A DNA stretch of 64,000 nt. Origin: Leptospira stimsonii. GTDB taxonomy: Bacteria > Spirochaetota > Leptospiria > Leptospirales > Leptospiraceae. Shown here piece by piece: positions 10,897-29,527 of this stretch. The stretch's first letter is position 1, and every line of letters starts with the position of its first letter. Under the pieces are notes generated by a model, which was not told where the DNA came from, made no database searches, and saw nothing but the letters and a program-made list of their open reading frames with translations. Both the position numbers and the translations under genes were made by a program. The stretch is taken from positions 62,001 to 126,000 of the forward strand of contig NZ_QHCT01000005.1 in the NCBI RefSeq assembly GCF_003545885.1, read 5' to 3'.

Positions 10897-11321
10897 ATGA
10901 GAATCATGAAAATCGTTTTATTAAACTTTTTTGTTAGTTTCAGTTTATCTTTTGTCGAAGAGGTCGTAAAACCGATTCCCGCTCCAACCGTATCTCGTAA
11001 AGAACTGCTGACCGCGTTTTTGGGAGGAGAAAGGACTTCTCCAATGTAAAAATCGTCGAAGTGACTTAGGAAGGAGGAAAAAAAGCTCCTACACATCTGC
11101 ATCCTTGTGTCACGATCGGAGTGGTTACGGAAGGTGTGATCAAGTTTCAAATCGATGGTCAGCCGGAACCATTCTTAAAAACAGGAGACACTTTCTTTGA
11201 GTCGGAAAACGTGAGGATCGCGAAGTTCAACAATGAAAGCGATTCGACTGCGAAGTTCGTGGTCTTCTATCTACTCAAAAAAGAGAGGGATTCCACTCTT
11301 CAAGTGATCGAGAAAGAATAA
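10897..11321 (+). pseudogene. Cupin-domain protein, frameshifted and nonsense-mutated
   Basis: The 5' part (ATG at 10897) encodes a signal peptide-like start and ...KELLTAFLGGE, then runs out of frame to a TAA near 11047. In a second frame the family continues: DFSNVKIVEVT, a TAG where an aromatic residue would be expected, then EGGKKAPTHLHPC (metal-binding cupin histidines), GVVTEGVIKFQIDG and FESENV to the stop at 11321. A frameshift near 11030 (net two extra or one missing base) plus one stop codon therefore separate the halves. An ATG inside the second half (11121) could still give a 66-residue product, but it lacks the metal site. Confidence 0.75.
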
Positions 11322-11501
11322 TAACTTTCCTTGATACGGTTTCGTATCACACTCGCGACGATCCAATCTGAATCTTCATTTCTATTTCGGATCCTTACAA
11401 AGTTAGGAATTCTAAATTGAAGAGCATGGATAGAGTCTCTCTTCCATTCTTCGAAAAAAGAAAAGAATGGAAAAAAGGATAGTCGACGATGTAGTGGCGT
11501 T

Positions 11502-11894
11502 ATGATCGTTGAAAATGAAAACGCCAAAAAAAAGATCCGAATCATACTCCTTGTTCTCTTTGCCGCCGTTTTTGTTTTTCATTTTTTCGTTTTGATCCGG
11601 ATCATTCCTTATACCATCGTTTGGGGAGGACGACTGCAGAATTTAGAGCAGATGTATATTTTCGAAGTCGTTTCCATCGTTTTGAATTCTTTCTTTCTTT
11701 TTGTTATTCTTATGGAAGGCAGATGGGTTCGAGGTTATTTTTCGACATCTGTTTTAAAAGGCATTTTGTGGGGGATGATCGTTTTGTTCTCCTGGAATAC
11801 ATTCGGAAATTTGAATGCACTCGATTCGTTTGAGAGTATCGTATTTACTCCCATCACGTTTCTGATCGCCTTACTTTGTTTTCTTTTGGTTTAA
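11502..11894 (+). CDS. Hypothetical four-TM membrane protein
   Basis: A 130-residue protein with about four hydrophobic helices: residues ~13-32, 50-68, 85-100 and 112-130. The first loop, IIPYTIVWGGRLQ, is the most distinctive segment. The protein ends within its last hydrophobic stretch and its 3' end is close to the MepB-like gene, so the two may share a transcript. No catalytic motif is visible and I do not recognise the family. Confidence 0.6.
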   Translation: MIVENENAKKKIRIILLVLFAAVFVFHFFVLIRIIPYTIVWGGRLQNLEQMYIFEVVSIVLNSFFLFVILMEGRWVRGYFSTSVLKGILWGMIVLFSWNTFGNLNALDSFESIVFTPITFLIALLCFLLV

Positions 11895-11938
11895 TCGAAC
11901 AAAAGGCGCCTTCGAAACTCGATTTCGAAAAAATAAAG

Positions 11939-12508
11939 ATGGCAATCAGAAAAATAAATTCTTCTTCCGGAAAGAAAAAAAAGGATGGCATCCTGAAAAA
12001 GAATCACGCTTCCGATTCTTTTCTCGAGCTAAAAGGATTGTTTTTGGATTCTTACGGATTGAAACCGGAACAGATTTGGATCGAAAAGGAAGGAGGCGAA
12101 TACGGTGCCTGCCGATTTGAACTCAACAATCGTAAGATCGTATTTCGAATGGCAAAGATTACTCCGACAAAAGCCGGTCAATTTGTTACTCTCTGGAAAC
12201 GAAGGAAGGACGGTCCTACCGAGCCGTATCATATCAAAGACGACGTCGACTATTTTATCATAGCCGCCATTTTTCGAAAACATTCCGGACAATTTATTTT
12301 TCCAAAGTCAGTCCTGCATCAGCTTGGGATTCTTTCCGGCGCAAAGGAAGGAAAACGAGGTTTTCGAATCTATCCACCTTGGGATGTGTCGCTTAACAAA
12401 CAGGCGAATCAAACTCAAATCTGGCAGTCGAATTATTTTTTGGAGAAGGTCGCGGATTTAGAAATCGATCGAAAGAATTTTCTCAACCGCTTAGGTCTCG
12501 GAGAATAA
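11939..12508 (+). CDS. MepB-family protein
   Basis: A 189-residue soluble protein matching the MepB family: YGACRFELNNRKIVFRMAKITPTKAGQFV, LWKRRKDGPTEPY, DYFIIA, GQFIFPKSVLHQLGILS and KRGFRIYPPWD. MepB is encoded in the MepRAB multidrug resistance operon of Staphylococcus, where its role is unknown. Here there is no MepA efflux pump or MepR regulator nearby. Initiation at an ATG at 11876 is possible but would overlap the preceding membrane gene; the ATG at 11939 gives the usual length. The stop is followed immediately by the RBS of a decayed gene. Confidence 0.78.
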   Translation: MAIRKINSSSGKKKKDGILKKNHASDSFLELKGLFLDSYGLKPEQIWIEKEGGEYGACRFELNNRKIVFRMAKITPTKAGQFVTLWKRRKDGPTEPYHIKDDVDYFIIAAIFRKHSGQFIFPKSVLHQLGILSGAKEGKRGFRIYPPWDVSLNKQANQTQIWQSNYFLEKVADLEIDRKNFLNRLGLGE

Positions 12509-12509
12509 A

Positions 12510-13000
12510 ATGAATTTTCGTAGAAATTTCGTATTCTTTTGGATCGTTACATCGAACAATGTTTGTGATCTTTCGATTTCAACGAAATCGTTTCCCACTC
12601 TTTTGCCGTTTTAAGAACAAATTCCGTCGACTTTTATGAAAGCTTGGCCACAAGAAGATTCGAATTCTGGGAACATTCGCTGAATCGAATGATTGCAACG
12701 GCGGCGAAGAAGGATCCGGAAACCGTCTCGACGTTTATATTTTCCTCCATACGGGAAAATCCTTGCCTTCAAAAAAGATACATTGAGTTGCTCGGTTTTT
12801 ATACGTAGAGATTTCCCATCGGATTCTCCGCGAAATGGAAATCCGTTTGGAAAGAGTTGGATGTTCTAGAAATGGAAATCCCGGATTCCATCCATTTAGA
12901 ATTTCAAAATCGTTCAGCTCCTGAAGTCATTTCGTTTATCAATTCTCTTAGAATGGATCCGATAAAATCGAATTTACGTCCTTTTGTTTTCTATTTTTAA
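12510..13000 (+). pseudogene. Decayed hypothetical gene downstream of mepB-like gene
   Basis: A start with good spacing (GGAG then ATG at 12510) opens a frame that stops after 34 codons. A different frame is coding-like from about 12572 to the TAA at 12998-13000, apart from one TAG at 12806. It reads FNEIVSHSFAVLRTNSVDFY..., then WEHSLNRM, RENPCLQKRYIELLG, and after the stop WKELDVLEMEIPDSIHLEF. One frameshift and one nonsense mutation explain both breaks. The predicted helical protein belongs to no family I know. Positions 13001-13239 contain nothing recognisable. Confidence 0.5.
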
Positions 13001-13239
13001 ATCGGGAATAGAATGATAATCCTCTCGATCTGTTTATAAATTGGGTTTTGTCTTTTCGCGATTTATGGCGAAGGTTGCAAATTTATTATATAATATAATC
13101 TTAATTCAAAGACGTGAGATGAAGTATTTATTTTTAAAAAATAAATCCGCAAATTCTTGCGAGGCTCTTGTTGCTTGGTGCAGGAAAAGTCTTGAAGAAA
13201 ACTTCAACGAGTCTTTGAAAATATTCTAAAGGATTCTCA

Positions 13240-13665
13240 ATGAAACAAAAAACAATCTTACTGGCGCTTATTCTTTTGTTCCCGGTTTTGGCATACGCGA
13301 AAGGGCCGACAAAATACGTTGCGTCTTTGAAAGACTCAACTCAACAAAACGTGAATGCAAGAGGAAGCGTGGACGCGATTCTGGACGACGAAACAAACAA
13401 GCTGAAAGTTTCGGGTTCTTACGAATACTTTGGAACGAACGCGACCGATATCCTTGTTCAAGTAGAAGGGGCCGCCGCTCCGATTTGTTCCTTCAAACCT
13501 CCTTACAACGCGACCAATAGTCCTTGGAAAGACTGGGGATCCTGTGATTTGAATCTGGATCAAAAGAAGGCGTTGAATGCCGGAAAGGTTTATATTCTTA
13601 TCAAAACGATCGGAAGAGAAGACGGACAAGTGAAAGGAACGATCACTCTCGAAGCAAAAAAATAA
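13240..13665 (+). CDS. Exported CHRD-like beta-sandwich protein
   Basis: A 141-residue protein with a clear signal peptide (cleavage after LAYA, about residue 20). The mature part resembles a CHRD-type domain: an alternating beta pattern with VDAILDDETNKLKVSGSYEYFG, TDILVQVEG and the closing GQVKGTITLEAK. Two cysteines (Cys83 and Cys98) may form a disulfide. It is probably periplasmic or secreted; substrate or partner unknown. A perfect 11-bp stem terminator lies 45 bp downstream, so it is likely a single-gene unit. Confidence 0.65.
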   Translation: MKQKTILLALILLFPVLAYAKGPTKYVASLKDSTQQNVNARGSVDAILDDETNKLKVSGSYEYFGTNATDILVQVEGAAAPICSFKPPYNATNSPWKDWGSCDLNLDQKKALNAGKVYILIKTIGREDGQVKGTITLEAKK

Positions 13666-13709
13666 TTACCATTTAAGAATTTCCATTAACTGATCGATTG
13701 AATTCGAGT

Positions 13710-13752
13710 TTGTCTTAGGCGCTCCCGAAGCCTAAGACAAATCCTTTTTTTT
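13710..13752 (+). terminator. Rho-independent terminator
   Basis: Perfect 11-bp stem TTGTCTTAGGC / GCCTAAGACAA (13710-13720 with 13730-13740), a 9-nt loop, then ATCC and a run of eight T. It ends the transcript of the exported CHRD-like protein. Confidence 0.9.
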
Positions 13753-13848
13753 ACAATTTGCGCGAAAATCAATGCTCGTAAAAAACAAATTCCCCGCCAA
13801 AAAGTTTTGTTTTCTCTATTGTGCCTCAACGAATGAAACGGAATTCGT

Positions 13849-14175
13849 ATGAAACCGATTTACTTCATAGTTTGTTTCGCGATTTTCCTGATTGGATGTT
13901 TTTTTACTCTAGAAGCTAAATACATGGGATTTCCTTCCTCTTCCGGAGGTGCGACCGAATTGGAAAGGGCGCAACGACCTTTGTTCTATCAATACGGCTC
14001 ATTCTGTTTTTTTATCGCCGCCGCTCTTCTGACTCTTTCTTACAAAGCGGACGGATCTCGATGGAGGAACTTGTTGAGAATTCTAATTCTTCTTTTATTC
14101 TTCGTTCTTTCTTTGATCGTGTATGAAATCGATCAGAAATTTGTTTCCACACTGAACAGAGGAGAAGGCGGCTAA
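13849..14175 (+). CDS. Hypothetical three-TM membrane protein
   Basis: A 108-residue protein with hydrophobic segments at about residues 4-22, 48-64 and 73-93 and a charged C-terminus. The first segment ends in LIGC, but the following residues remain hydrophobic, so I read it as a membrane anchor rather than a lipobox. No family recognised. Confidence 0.55.
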   Translation: MKPIYFIVCFAIFLIGCFFTLEAKYMGFPSSSGGATELERAQRPLFYQYGSFCFFIAAALLTLSYKADGSRWRNLLRILILLLFFVLSLIVYEIDQKFVSTLNRGEGG

Positions 14176-14411
14176 CGTTGGTTTCGGATTTTAAAACAAT
14201 CTTCTTGTTTGAGTTCAAGTGCAACGATGGATTCTTTCAAAACGGATCTTTTCAAAAAAGAAAAGTTAGGAATACCTTAGAATAGAATCTCCATGTTTAA
14301 ATGGTAATTCGCCGTATAAAAATCGGCAATTCTATTTGAGTTTGATATTCTTAGGATCGCTGGGGAATGGGGTTTGTTCGGATCAAACTCGGGCAAACCC
14401 CAATCCTGAAT

Positions 14412-15095
14412 TTACTGTTCTACACAAAGGATTCTCGCTGTTGTATTGCAATTGATTGTTCCAATATGGATCGACTGAACATCCTTTTCTGTTGGCAAGC
14501 CGACTTCTCCTTGTCCTCCGGCGTCGACGGTCCAATTGGTACATGACGGTGCGGCGCTCCAGTCCGGATTTAAAGCGGTCCAAATTCCGGTTCCACCGGT
14601 CGTGGTAAAAGAGTTTTGCAATGAGTTTGCCGGGTTAAAGTCAAAGAGTCGTCTGCTGTTGGTTCGAAAAACAATCGTCGTTCCGTTAGCGCTTCTGTAT
14701 TCCGTATCTGCCCTTAGTACCCAGTCGACTTGTCCGTCTCCTAAGCCGTTAAAGTTTGCATCCGCATTCAAAGATGCTATTCTTGTGTTTCCGGCGCCGG
14801 CGTTTCCCGTAACGAGCAACGCTTTGAAATTTCCAGTCGTTCCTAATCCGTTCGGTGTTTGGATTCTACAAAACGTATCAGCTCCGCTGATGCCGCCGAA
14901 GTTTCCGTTATGGGCGTCCGCAGTCACGAAAAGGTATCGAAAGCCGCGATTATCAGGAGAAGACGCCGATTCGGTACTCTGTTTAAACAGGAGCAAACTA
15001 AGTAAATCGGAATTGTCGTTCTTATCTTTCCCCGAACAAAGCACATTCAGAAAAACGAATGAAAGGATTAATAGTTTTTTAAGAATTGTTTTCAT
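14412..15095 (-). CDS. DUF1554 lipoprotein
   Basis: A 227-residue lipoprotein: signal peptide with lipobox LNVLC (Cys20), then an acidic/polar stretch with the DLLSLLLF motif common in Leptospira lipoproteins. The mature domain matches DUF1554, a C-type-lectin/endostatin-like fold abundant in Leptospira: YLFVTADAHNGNFGG, ADTFCRIQ, FKALLVTG, DWVLRADTEYRSANG, and the Cys-containing SCTNWTVDA and ARILCVEQ. Such proteins are surface-associated and some relatives bind host components; that is not shown for this one. It is flanked by unrelated genes and appears monocistronic. Confidence 0.85.
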   Translation of the reverse strand: MKTILKKLLILSFVFLNVLCSGKDKNDNSDLLSLLLFKQSTESASSPDNRGFRYLFVTADAHNGNFGGISGADTFCRIQTPNGLGTTGNFKALLVTGNAGAGNTRIASLNADANFNGLGDGQVDWVLRADTEYRSANGTTIVFRTNSRRLFDFNPANSLQNSFTTTGGTGIWTALNPDWSAAPSCTNWTVDAGGQGEVGLPTEKDVQSIHIGTINCNTTARILCVEQ

Positions 15096-15249
15096 GCACC
15101 CAACGACCGAGATAGGTGTTTATTTTTGCATTTCTAAAAAAAATCAAAGGCTCAACTTATAACCGAGGTCTTGAGTTATGAATCACAAATTCTTGTTCGA
15201 TCAGAATGTCCTGAGGCCATTCCGGAATGAAAAATGTATGTTTTGAATT

Positions 15250-15603
15250 TTACTTTTTCTTTTTTTTCGACATCGAATCCGCTTCGAAAATATTTTTGTC
15301 CCACCCACGGAGTTCGTAATACTTAGATTTTGGCTCACCCGTCCAACCGTGGATTCCTTTTTTTGGAAGAACGATCGCGTGGATGTAGAGAACGGGTAAA
15401 AGTGCTAAGGCTAAAAGTAGAAAAGAGAACGTTCTTCCGAAGTAAATGGAAGTAAGGATGATGATCATGAGAGTAAGAATAAACTTTCCCAGCTTTCTCC
15501 AACTGGGGCCTCTTTCTTCGAAATGCCCTAAAAAAATATGTCCTAACAAAAAGAAAATGGTCACAACCGACACTTCCAACCATAACGAATCCGTATTCCA
15601 CAT
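15250..15603 (-). CDS. Hypothetical small membrane protein
   Basis: A 117-residue protein with three hydrophobic segments in the first 85 residues (about 8-26, 40-55 and 60-80), then a soluble tail ending in a run of lysines. GWTGEPKSKYYELRGWDKN is the most conserved-looking part. Family not recognised. Confidence 0.6.
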   Translation of the reverse strand: MWNTDSLWLEVSVVTIFFLLGHIFLGHFEERGPSWRKLGKFILTLMIIILTSIYFGRTFSFLLLALALLPVLYIHAIVLPKKGIHGWTGEPKSKYYELRGWDKNIFEADSMSKKKKK

Positions 15604-15887
15604 TCTTTTGATTCTCCTTAACGTGTTTGTATCAAATCAACCGCATAGATCCGCTTAAACTCGACTGGAAAAAGTCCGAATTGAGACCGTAAACTTCCTT
15701 TATCTCGCGAATTTTTGATCGCATATGCGAAACGTTACGCGGAAGAGCCCCGGGAACTTCTGCAAAAATCAAGCGCGATTTGACTGGAAAACGGACTTTC
15801 AGTCCGCAACAACCTTTTTTCAAAGTAGAATCCATTTGTCGGAACAATCAATTCCATAAATTTAGGCTTGAAATCCGCAAGAGTATT

Positions 15888-16748
15888 TCACTCGAGTCCG
15901 ATCTCCAAGGCGACAGGGCAGTGGTCGGAAAGTCTTTTCTCGCTTTCCGGAATTCCGTCAAAGTCTCCGTCGTCTTCGGGAAACGGAATTTGACTAAAGC
16001 GCGCGTTTTCAAAGGGAAGATCCGTCAATATAAAATCGATCAGGGATTTGTGGCCCCAACAGGTCTGTTTCGTATAACGTCCCGGATTTTTCAGATCCAA
16101 GTCTTCGGAAAGAAGTTTCCAGGATTTTTTGTCCTTCCCCAAAGGAACGTTCATGTCACCGAGTAAGAAATAATTTTTTTTGCCTTTGAGAATTTCGTTT
16201 AACGTTTTGAGCTGTCTGAATCTAAGATTGCGATCTTTTCCGGAATGACCCGCTTTGAGATGAACGTTTAGGAAAGAATATTTCCTTTTTCCGATGGATA
16301 CTTTCAGTTCGATTCCACTTCTCGCGCCGGGCTCTAAGGAAAGTTCGGGATAAAGAAGAATCTCGTGAGAGACGAATTTCTTCTTCCAACATATTCCCAC
16401 TTCTTGTTGATAACCGGGAGTTTTTGTCACGGAGCAAAGATAAGAATTCGGAAGAATTTTGAGAACCGCTGTCTCGTTCTCCACCTCTTGCACCGCTAAA
16501 ATGTCCGGATCGATCTTCGAAAGATGCGCTTTGATTTTTTCGAAGTCGGATTCTTTTCTTGGAATTCTTCCTTTTGGAAATTTATTTTCGTCTCCGACCT
16601 CGTCATAGAGAAACATCGCATTGTAACTTACGATCTTGAGTTTGGTTTCCTGCGCGCTCAAAGATGGCAACAAACCGGAAAGAAATCCAAAAAAAATAAG
16701 GATTCGCATCAGGATTCCGGGTGAGAATGAGATCTTTTCTTTCTGCAT
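15888..16748 (-). CDS. Secreted endonuclease/exonuclease/phosphatase family protein
   Basis: About 286 residues: a signal peptide ending in LSAQ, then an EEP (DNase I-like) fold. Visible catalytic elements are KIVSYNAMFLYD, DPDILAVQEVEN (metal-binding Glu), SFLNVHLKAGHSG (catalytic His region), FLLGDMNVP (Asp/Asn pair), SLIDFILTD and the C-terminal LSDHCPV His. Substrates of the family include DNA, phosphoesters and phosphoinositides; here it is unknown, but the signal peptide implies action outside the cytoplasm. Alternative starts at 16709 and 16769 exist. A degenerate copy lies directly upstream at 16827-17260. Confidence 0.82.
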   Translation of the reverse strand: MQKEKISFSPGILMRILIFFGFLSGLLPSLSAQETKLKIVSYNAMFLYDEVGDENKFPKGRIPRKESDFEKIKAHLSKIDPDILAVQEVENETAVLKILPNSYLCSVTKTPGYQQEVGICWKKKFVSHEILLYPELSLEPGARSGIELKVSIGKRKYSFLNVHLKAGHSGKDRNLRFRQLKTLNEILKGKKNYFLLGDMNVPLGKDKKSWKLLSEDLDLKNPGRYTKQTCWGHKSLIDFILTDLPFENARFSQIPFPEDDGDFDGIPESEKRLSDHCPVALEIGLE

Positions 16749-16826
16749 CGTGTTGAATTTCTCTAACATTCTTTTTATCCGTAGTTATGTTCGGTTTTCG
16801 GGTCTTCTTTTTGGATTTTTGGAATC

Positions 16827-17260
16827 AGAATTTCCAAACGCACCGGGACCGAGATCGGAAAAGACCTCTTTTCTCTTCCGGAACACCGTCAAAATTTCCC
16901 TCGTCTTCCGTTTAAGGAATCCTATGAAACCTAGCATTTTTATCAGAACAGAACTTACATCGACAAGCGGATATTGATTTTTCCTTCAAATATCGATTCG
17001 ATCGTTTTTATTTCCGGGAATGGCTTTTGTAACGCTATAAGAATCCGAATTGGGAAGAATTCTCCAGATCGCGACTTCGTTTTCCATTTCTTACAATACG
17101 ATTCTGAGAGAATCGATTTTCAGCAAATGATTCCGAATTTTCTCGAAGTCGGATTCTTTTCTCGAAATTCTTTCTTTTGAAAATTTTGTTTCCTTCTTCT
17201 GCTTCCTCCAAGAGAGACATTGTGTTGAAGCTTGCAATTTTAAGCGTTTCTTCTTGTGCC
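16827..17260 (-). pseudogene. Degenerate tandem copy of the EEP gene
   Basis: In shifting frames of the minus strand this stretch reproduces the neighbouring gene. It reads AQEETLKIASFNTMSLLEE, then KESDFEKIRNHLLKID, EMENEVAIWRILPNSDSYSV after an in-frame TAA, and near the end DEGNFDGVPEE and VPVRLEIL. These align with AQETKLKIVSYNAM, KESDFEKIKAHLSKID, EVENETAVLKILPNSYLCSV, DDGDFDGIPES and CPVALEIG of the intact copy. The middle third, including the catalytic His and GDMN motifs, is deleted. It is clearly a non-functional duplicate. Confidence 0.8.
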
Positions 17261-17644
17261 TTGAGAGATTTCACAGCGGGATCACCGCCGAAAAGAGAAG
17301 AATCGTCCCGTAAATTCGATTTCATCTTATAGTTTTCGGAGATCGCATCGAAAGGAGAGGCCTTAGACGTTCCTTGCTCGTCAACTTTCCATTTTTTGAA
17401 ACCATCTTTTCTCAAAAAAATGAGAATTCTCCTCGGTTGTTCCTTCGGATTCGAAGAATTTTTTTTTCTTCTTTCAGAACTTTTTTTAAAACAGATGAAA
17501 CTTTCGTAATTGATTTCGATTCTCAAATAGCCTTCAAAATAAACGCAAAGAAAAGGCCCTGGATCTTCGTTTACTTGCAATTTTTCACATAACCAAAAAT
17601 CCTGTTTCCAATACCAATATTGGATTCATAGGGACTTCATACGA
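17261..17644. other. Intergenic region upstream of the ACIII operon
   Basis: No supported gene. A 6-bp inverted repeat CCAATACCAATATTGG (17608-17623) lies 21 bp before actA and could be an operator or part of the promoter. The rest is AT-rich without recognisable structure. Confidence 0.35.
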
Positions 17645-18151
<507 letters not shown>

Positions 18152-18169
18152 CCGGGAGTAATACTAAGC

Positions 18170-23179
<5,010 letters not shown>

Positions 23180-23193
23180 GAGTAGCGACAAGA

Positions 23194-23790
<597 letters not shown>

Positions 23791-23795
23791 GAATC

Positions 23796-25019
23796 ATGGA
23801 AGTCAAAGTCGAACAAAATCTGATTAACTTTAAACTCGACTCCAAAACTCGTAGCGCCCTTTTCGGGATGATCGGGATCGGAGTTTTGAGTTTACTCATC
23901 GGGTATTTTACCCTATCACACACACCTCCAAGACACGAGGGTGGACATTCCAATCCGGCTTGGTCCGCGTTTTTGATCGGAACCTTTTTTATCACCGGGA
24001 TTGCTCTCGCGGGAGTATTCTTTACTGCGATCAGTCATATCACCGGTTCTCATTGGTCCGTCACGGTCAGAAGAATTGCGGAAGGATACGGTTTGTTTTT
24101 ACCGGTTGTCGCGGTTCTTTTGCTCGTTACCACGTTCGGTATTCACGATCTTTACGAATGGAGTCATGAGGACGTCGTAGCACACGATCATCTTCTGCAA
24201 CACAAGAAACCTCTTCTGAACATTCCTTTCTTCGTAGTTCGAATGATTCTTTTCGGAGCGGTTTGGTCGGTTTTCGGTTGGCTCTTCTACAAAAGATCCA
24301 CGAAACAAGATCAGGATAAGGATGTAGCGCACACGCAGTTCAACGCAAGATTGTCCGGTGGGTTTATCGTATTTTTCGCACTTTCCTTTTCTCTCGCTTC
24401 TTTCGATTTGATCATGTCCTTAACCCCGCATTGGTTCTCTACCATGTTCGGTGTGTATTGTTTTGCAGGCGCGTATCAAACCGGACTTTCCAGTCTCGTG
24501 ATTATGATCTACTTTCTGAAAAAGAAAGGATATCTCGGAAACCTCGTAAACGAAAATCACATTCACGATATCGGGAAGTTTCTGCTCGGCTTCTGTACAT
24601 TCTGGGCATACGTAGGATTCTCACAGTTTATGTTGATCTGGTATGCGAATATCCCGGAAGAAACTTTTTTCTATGAACAAAGATTAACCGGCGGATGGGA
24701 AGTGATCACATACGCTCTTCCTTTTATTAAATTCGTAATTCCATTCCTTCTTTTGTTGAATCGTCCGAACAAACGAGATATCAATTCACTCGTGAAGATC
24801 GCTCTTTGGATCGTATTTACACAAGTGATCGAAATCTACTGGCTGGTTTTCCCGGCGAACTTCGAACACTTTAATTTTTCCGGATTGGTTCTTACTTTCG
24901 GAGCGGTGATCGGGTTTATCGGATTGTTCGCCTTTGTAGTTCTCAAACGTTATGAGTCGGCTCCATTGATCCCGGTGGGGGATCCTAGATTGGATCAAGC
25001 TCTGCATCATCATCAATAA
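23796..25019 (+). CDS. actF: Alternative complex III subunit F (ActC-like)
   Basis: A 407-residue membrane protein with about ten helices. SHITGSHWSVTVRRIAEG, HDLYEWSHEDVVAHD, SFDLIMSLTPHWFSTMFGVYCFAGA and FSQFMLIWYANIPEE are typical of ActF. It is a paralogue of ActC, thought to lack its own quinol site and possibly to conduct protons. The last gene of the cluster follows 12 bp later. Confidence 0.92.
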   Translation: MEVKVEQNLINFKLDSKTRSALFGMIGIGVLSLLIGYFTLSHTPPRHEGGHSNPAWSAFLIGTFFITGIALAGVFFTAISHITGSHWSVTVRRIAEGYGLFLPVVAVLLLVTTFGIHDLYEWSHEDVVAHDHLLQHKKPLLNIPFFVVRMILFGAVWSVFGWLFYKRSTKQDQDKDVAHTQFNARLSGGFIVFFALSFSLASFDLIMSLTPHWFSTMFGVYCFAGAYQTGLSSLVIMIYFLKKKGYLGNLVNENHIHDIGKFLLGFCTFWAYVGFSQFMLIWYANIPEETFFYEQRLTGGWEVITYALPFIKFVIPFLLLLNRPNKRDINSLVKIALWIVFTQVIEIYWLVFPANFEHFNFSGLVLTFGAVIGFIGLFAFVVLKRYESAPLIPVGDPRLDQALHHHQ

Positions 25020-25031
25020 AGAGGAAGAAGA

Positions 25032-25511
<480 letters not shown>

Positions 25512-25543
25512 GTAAACAGCAACCGTTACAAACATTAGAAAGT

Positions 25544-25580
25544 TCCATGTCTCTCCGAAAGGAGGGCATGGATTTTTTTT
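25544..25580 (+). terminator. Strong Rho-independent terminator of the act operon
   Basis: TCCATG-T-CTCTCC pairs with GGAGGG-C-ATGGA around a GAAA tetraloop (25557-25560), with one wobble pair, followed by eight T (25573-25580). Confidence 0.92.
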
Positions 25581-26612
25581 GTCCTCTTCTCGCTTGCAAG
25601 TGCAATGGAAACGATTTGAATTCCTTGTGTTCTGCGTTGTTTGAAAAAGCCGTTCTATCTACGATTTCTCCTTCAGAGATTATTGATACATTAAAATACC
25701 TTAATATTTGGAGCTGATCCAAGATAAAAAAAAGAAAAAGTTTCGATTCCGGTTCTTTCATCTCATTCCCATACGGAAATGCTATGGTTTTAAAAGTGGA
25801 AGAATATTGAATCAACCTCTCTTCAGAGTTTTTTGTTCTAAGAAGAATAATCCACAAAGAAGATCAAAAAAATTCCAAGGAATTATGCCCGATTGTTTAT
25901 TTCGATTCATGAATGTCGAAAATCGTGTTCCATTGCTACTCTACTTCCTCTTCCTATCGAGGAGATCGACCTTTCCTCGACCGCAGAATTTCAGAGATTC
26001 CATTCATACAATTTGGATTCAAGAAGGCGGAGATCAAAAATTATTTGTAAATCGGACTCCGGATATTCAATCAAATCGATTGCTTTGGGCTACTTCTTTA
26101 AAAAGAACAAACATGCATATTCATAACCTGCTTGGACAAATTTGATCACTTGGGGGACCAAGAGCTTACGAACTCAGTCTGTCGCAGTGGAATAATTTTC
26201 TAAATCTGAACCCAAACTCAAAGGAAAAACAAGGGCCGATCGTGGGTGAATCTAAGAATGATTTATCAGAGCTCGAAATCCGTTAGGCATCACTTGAGGA
26301 AGGGGGCGCAGAATTGTTAAAATATTCTTACCTTGATCAACAAACTATCAATGAACCTATGAAAATTAGAGTTTAAAAAAATGTAAAGTTAGACGAAATT
26401 TAGATTCTGAGGAAAGATCCAAGATCGAATGTTCAAAAATCCGATTTTGTTCTTTTGTTCCGGAACTTTTATACTTTAGTAACGGATTGAAGGGGTTCCC
26501 TATTCACGGTTGAATTATAAAATATTAATGTTATAATACTCACTTTATATATTGAACTTTAAAAAACGGGAACCATTGGAAAGTAAAAAACACACTTACG
26601 GTCTTAGCGACC
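25581..26612. other. Intergenic region, about 1 kb, no supported gene
   Basis: Frames of up to 145 codons exist between 25700 and 26150, but they lack RBSs, have unlikely composition and resemble no family, so I do not call them. The last 250 bp are very AT-rich; TATAAT-like hexamers near 26535 could be the promoter of the TonB receptor gene. Confidence 0.35.
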
Positions 26613-29411
<2,799 letters not shown>

Positions 29412-29488
29412 AAAAAATTGACTCAAAGAGAAATCGATTTTCTTTTTGATTGCAAAGAAGAATCGTTTTACTGATTCTAATATTAAAG

Positions 29489-29513
29489 GAAGGTTTCGAT
29501 TTTTGAAACCTTC
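29489..29513 (+). terminator. Hairpin after TonB receptor gene
   Basis: Perfect 9-bp stem GAAGGTTTC / GAAACCTTC with a 7-nt loop, followed by only TTT. It is a weak terminator or a transcript-end hairpin just before the next gene. Confidence 0.5.
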
Positions 29514-29527
29514 TTTAAGAAAAAATT

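Noticed and set aside
25708..26145. Overlapping plus-strand frames in the gap after the act operon
   Set aside because: No RBS, Phe/Arg-rich composition typical of non-coding AT-rich DNA, and no motif.
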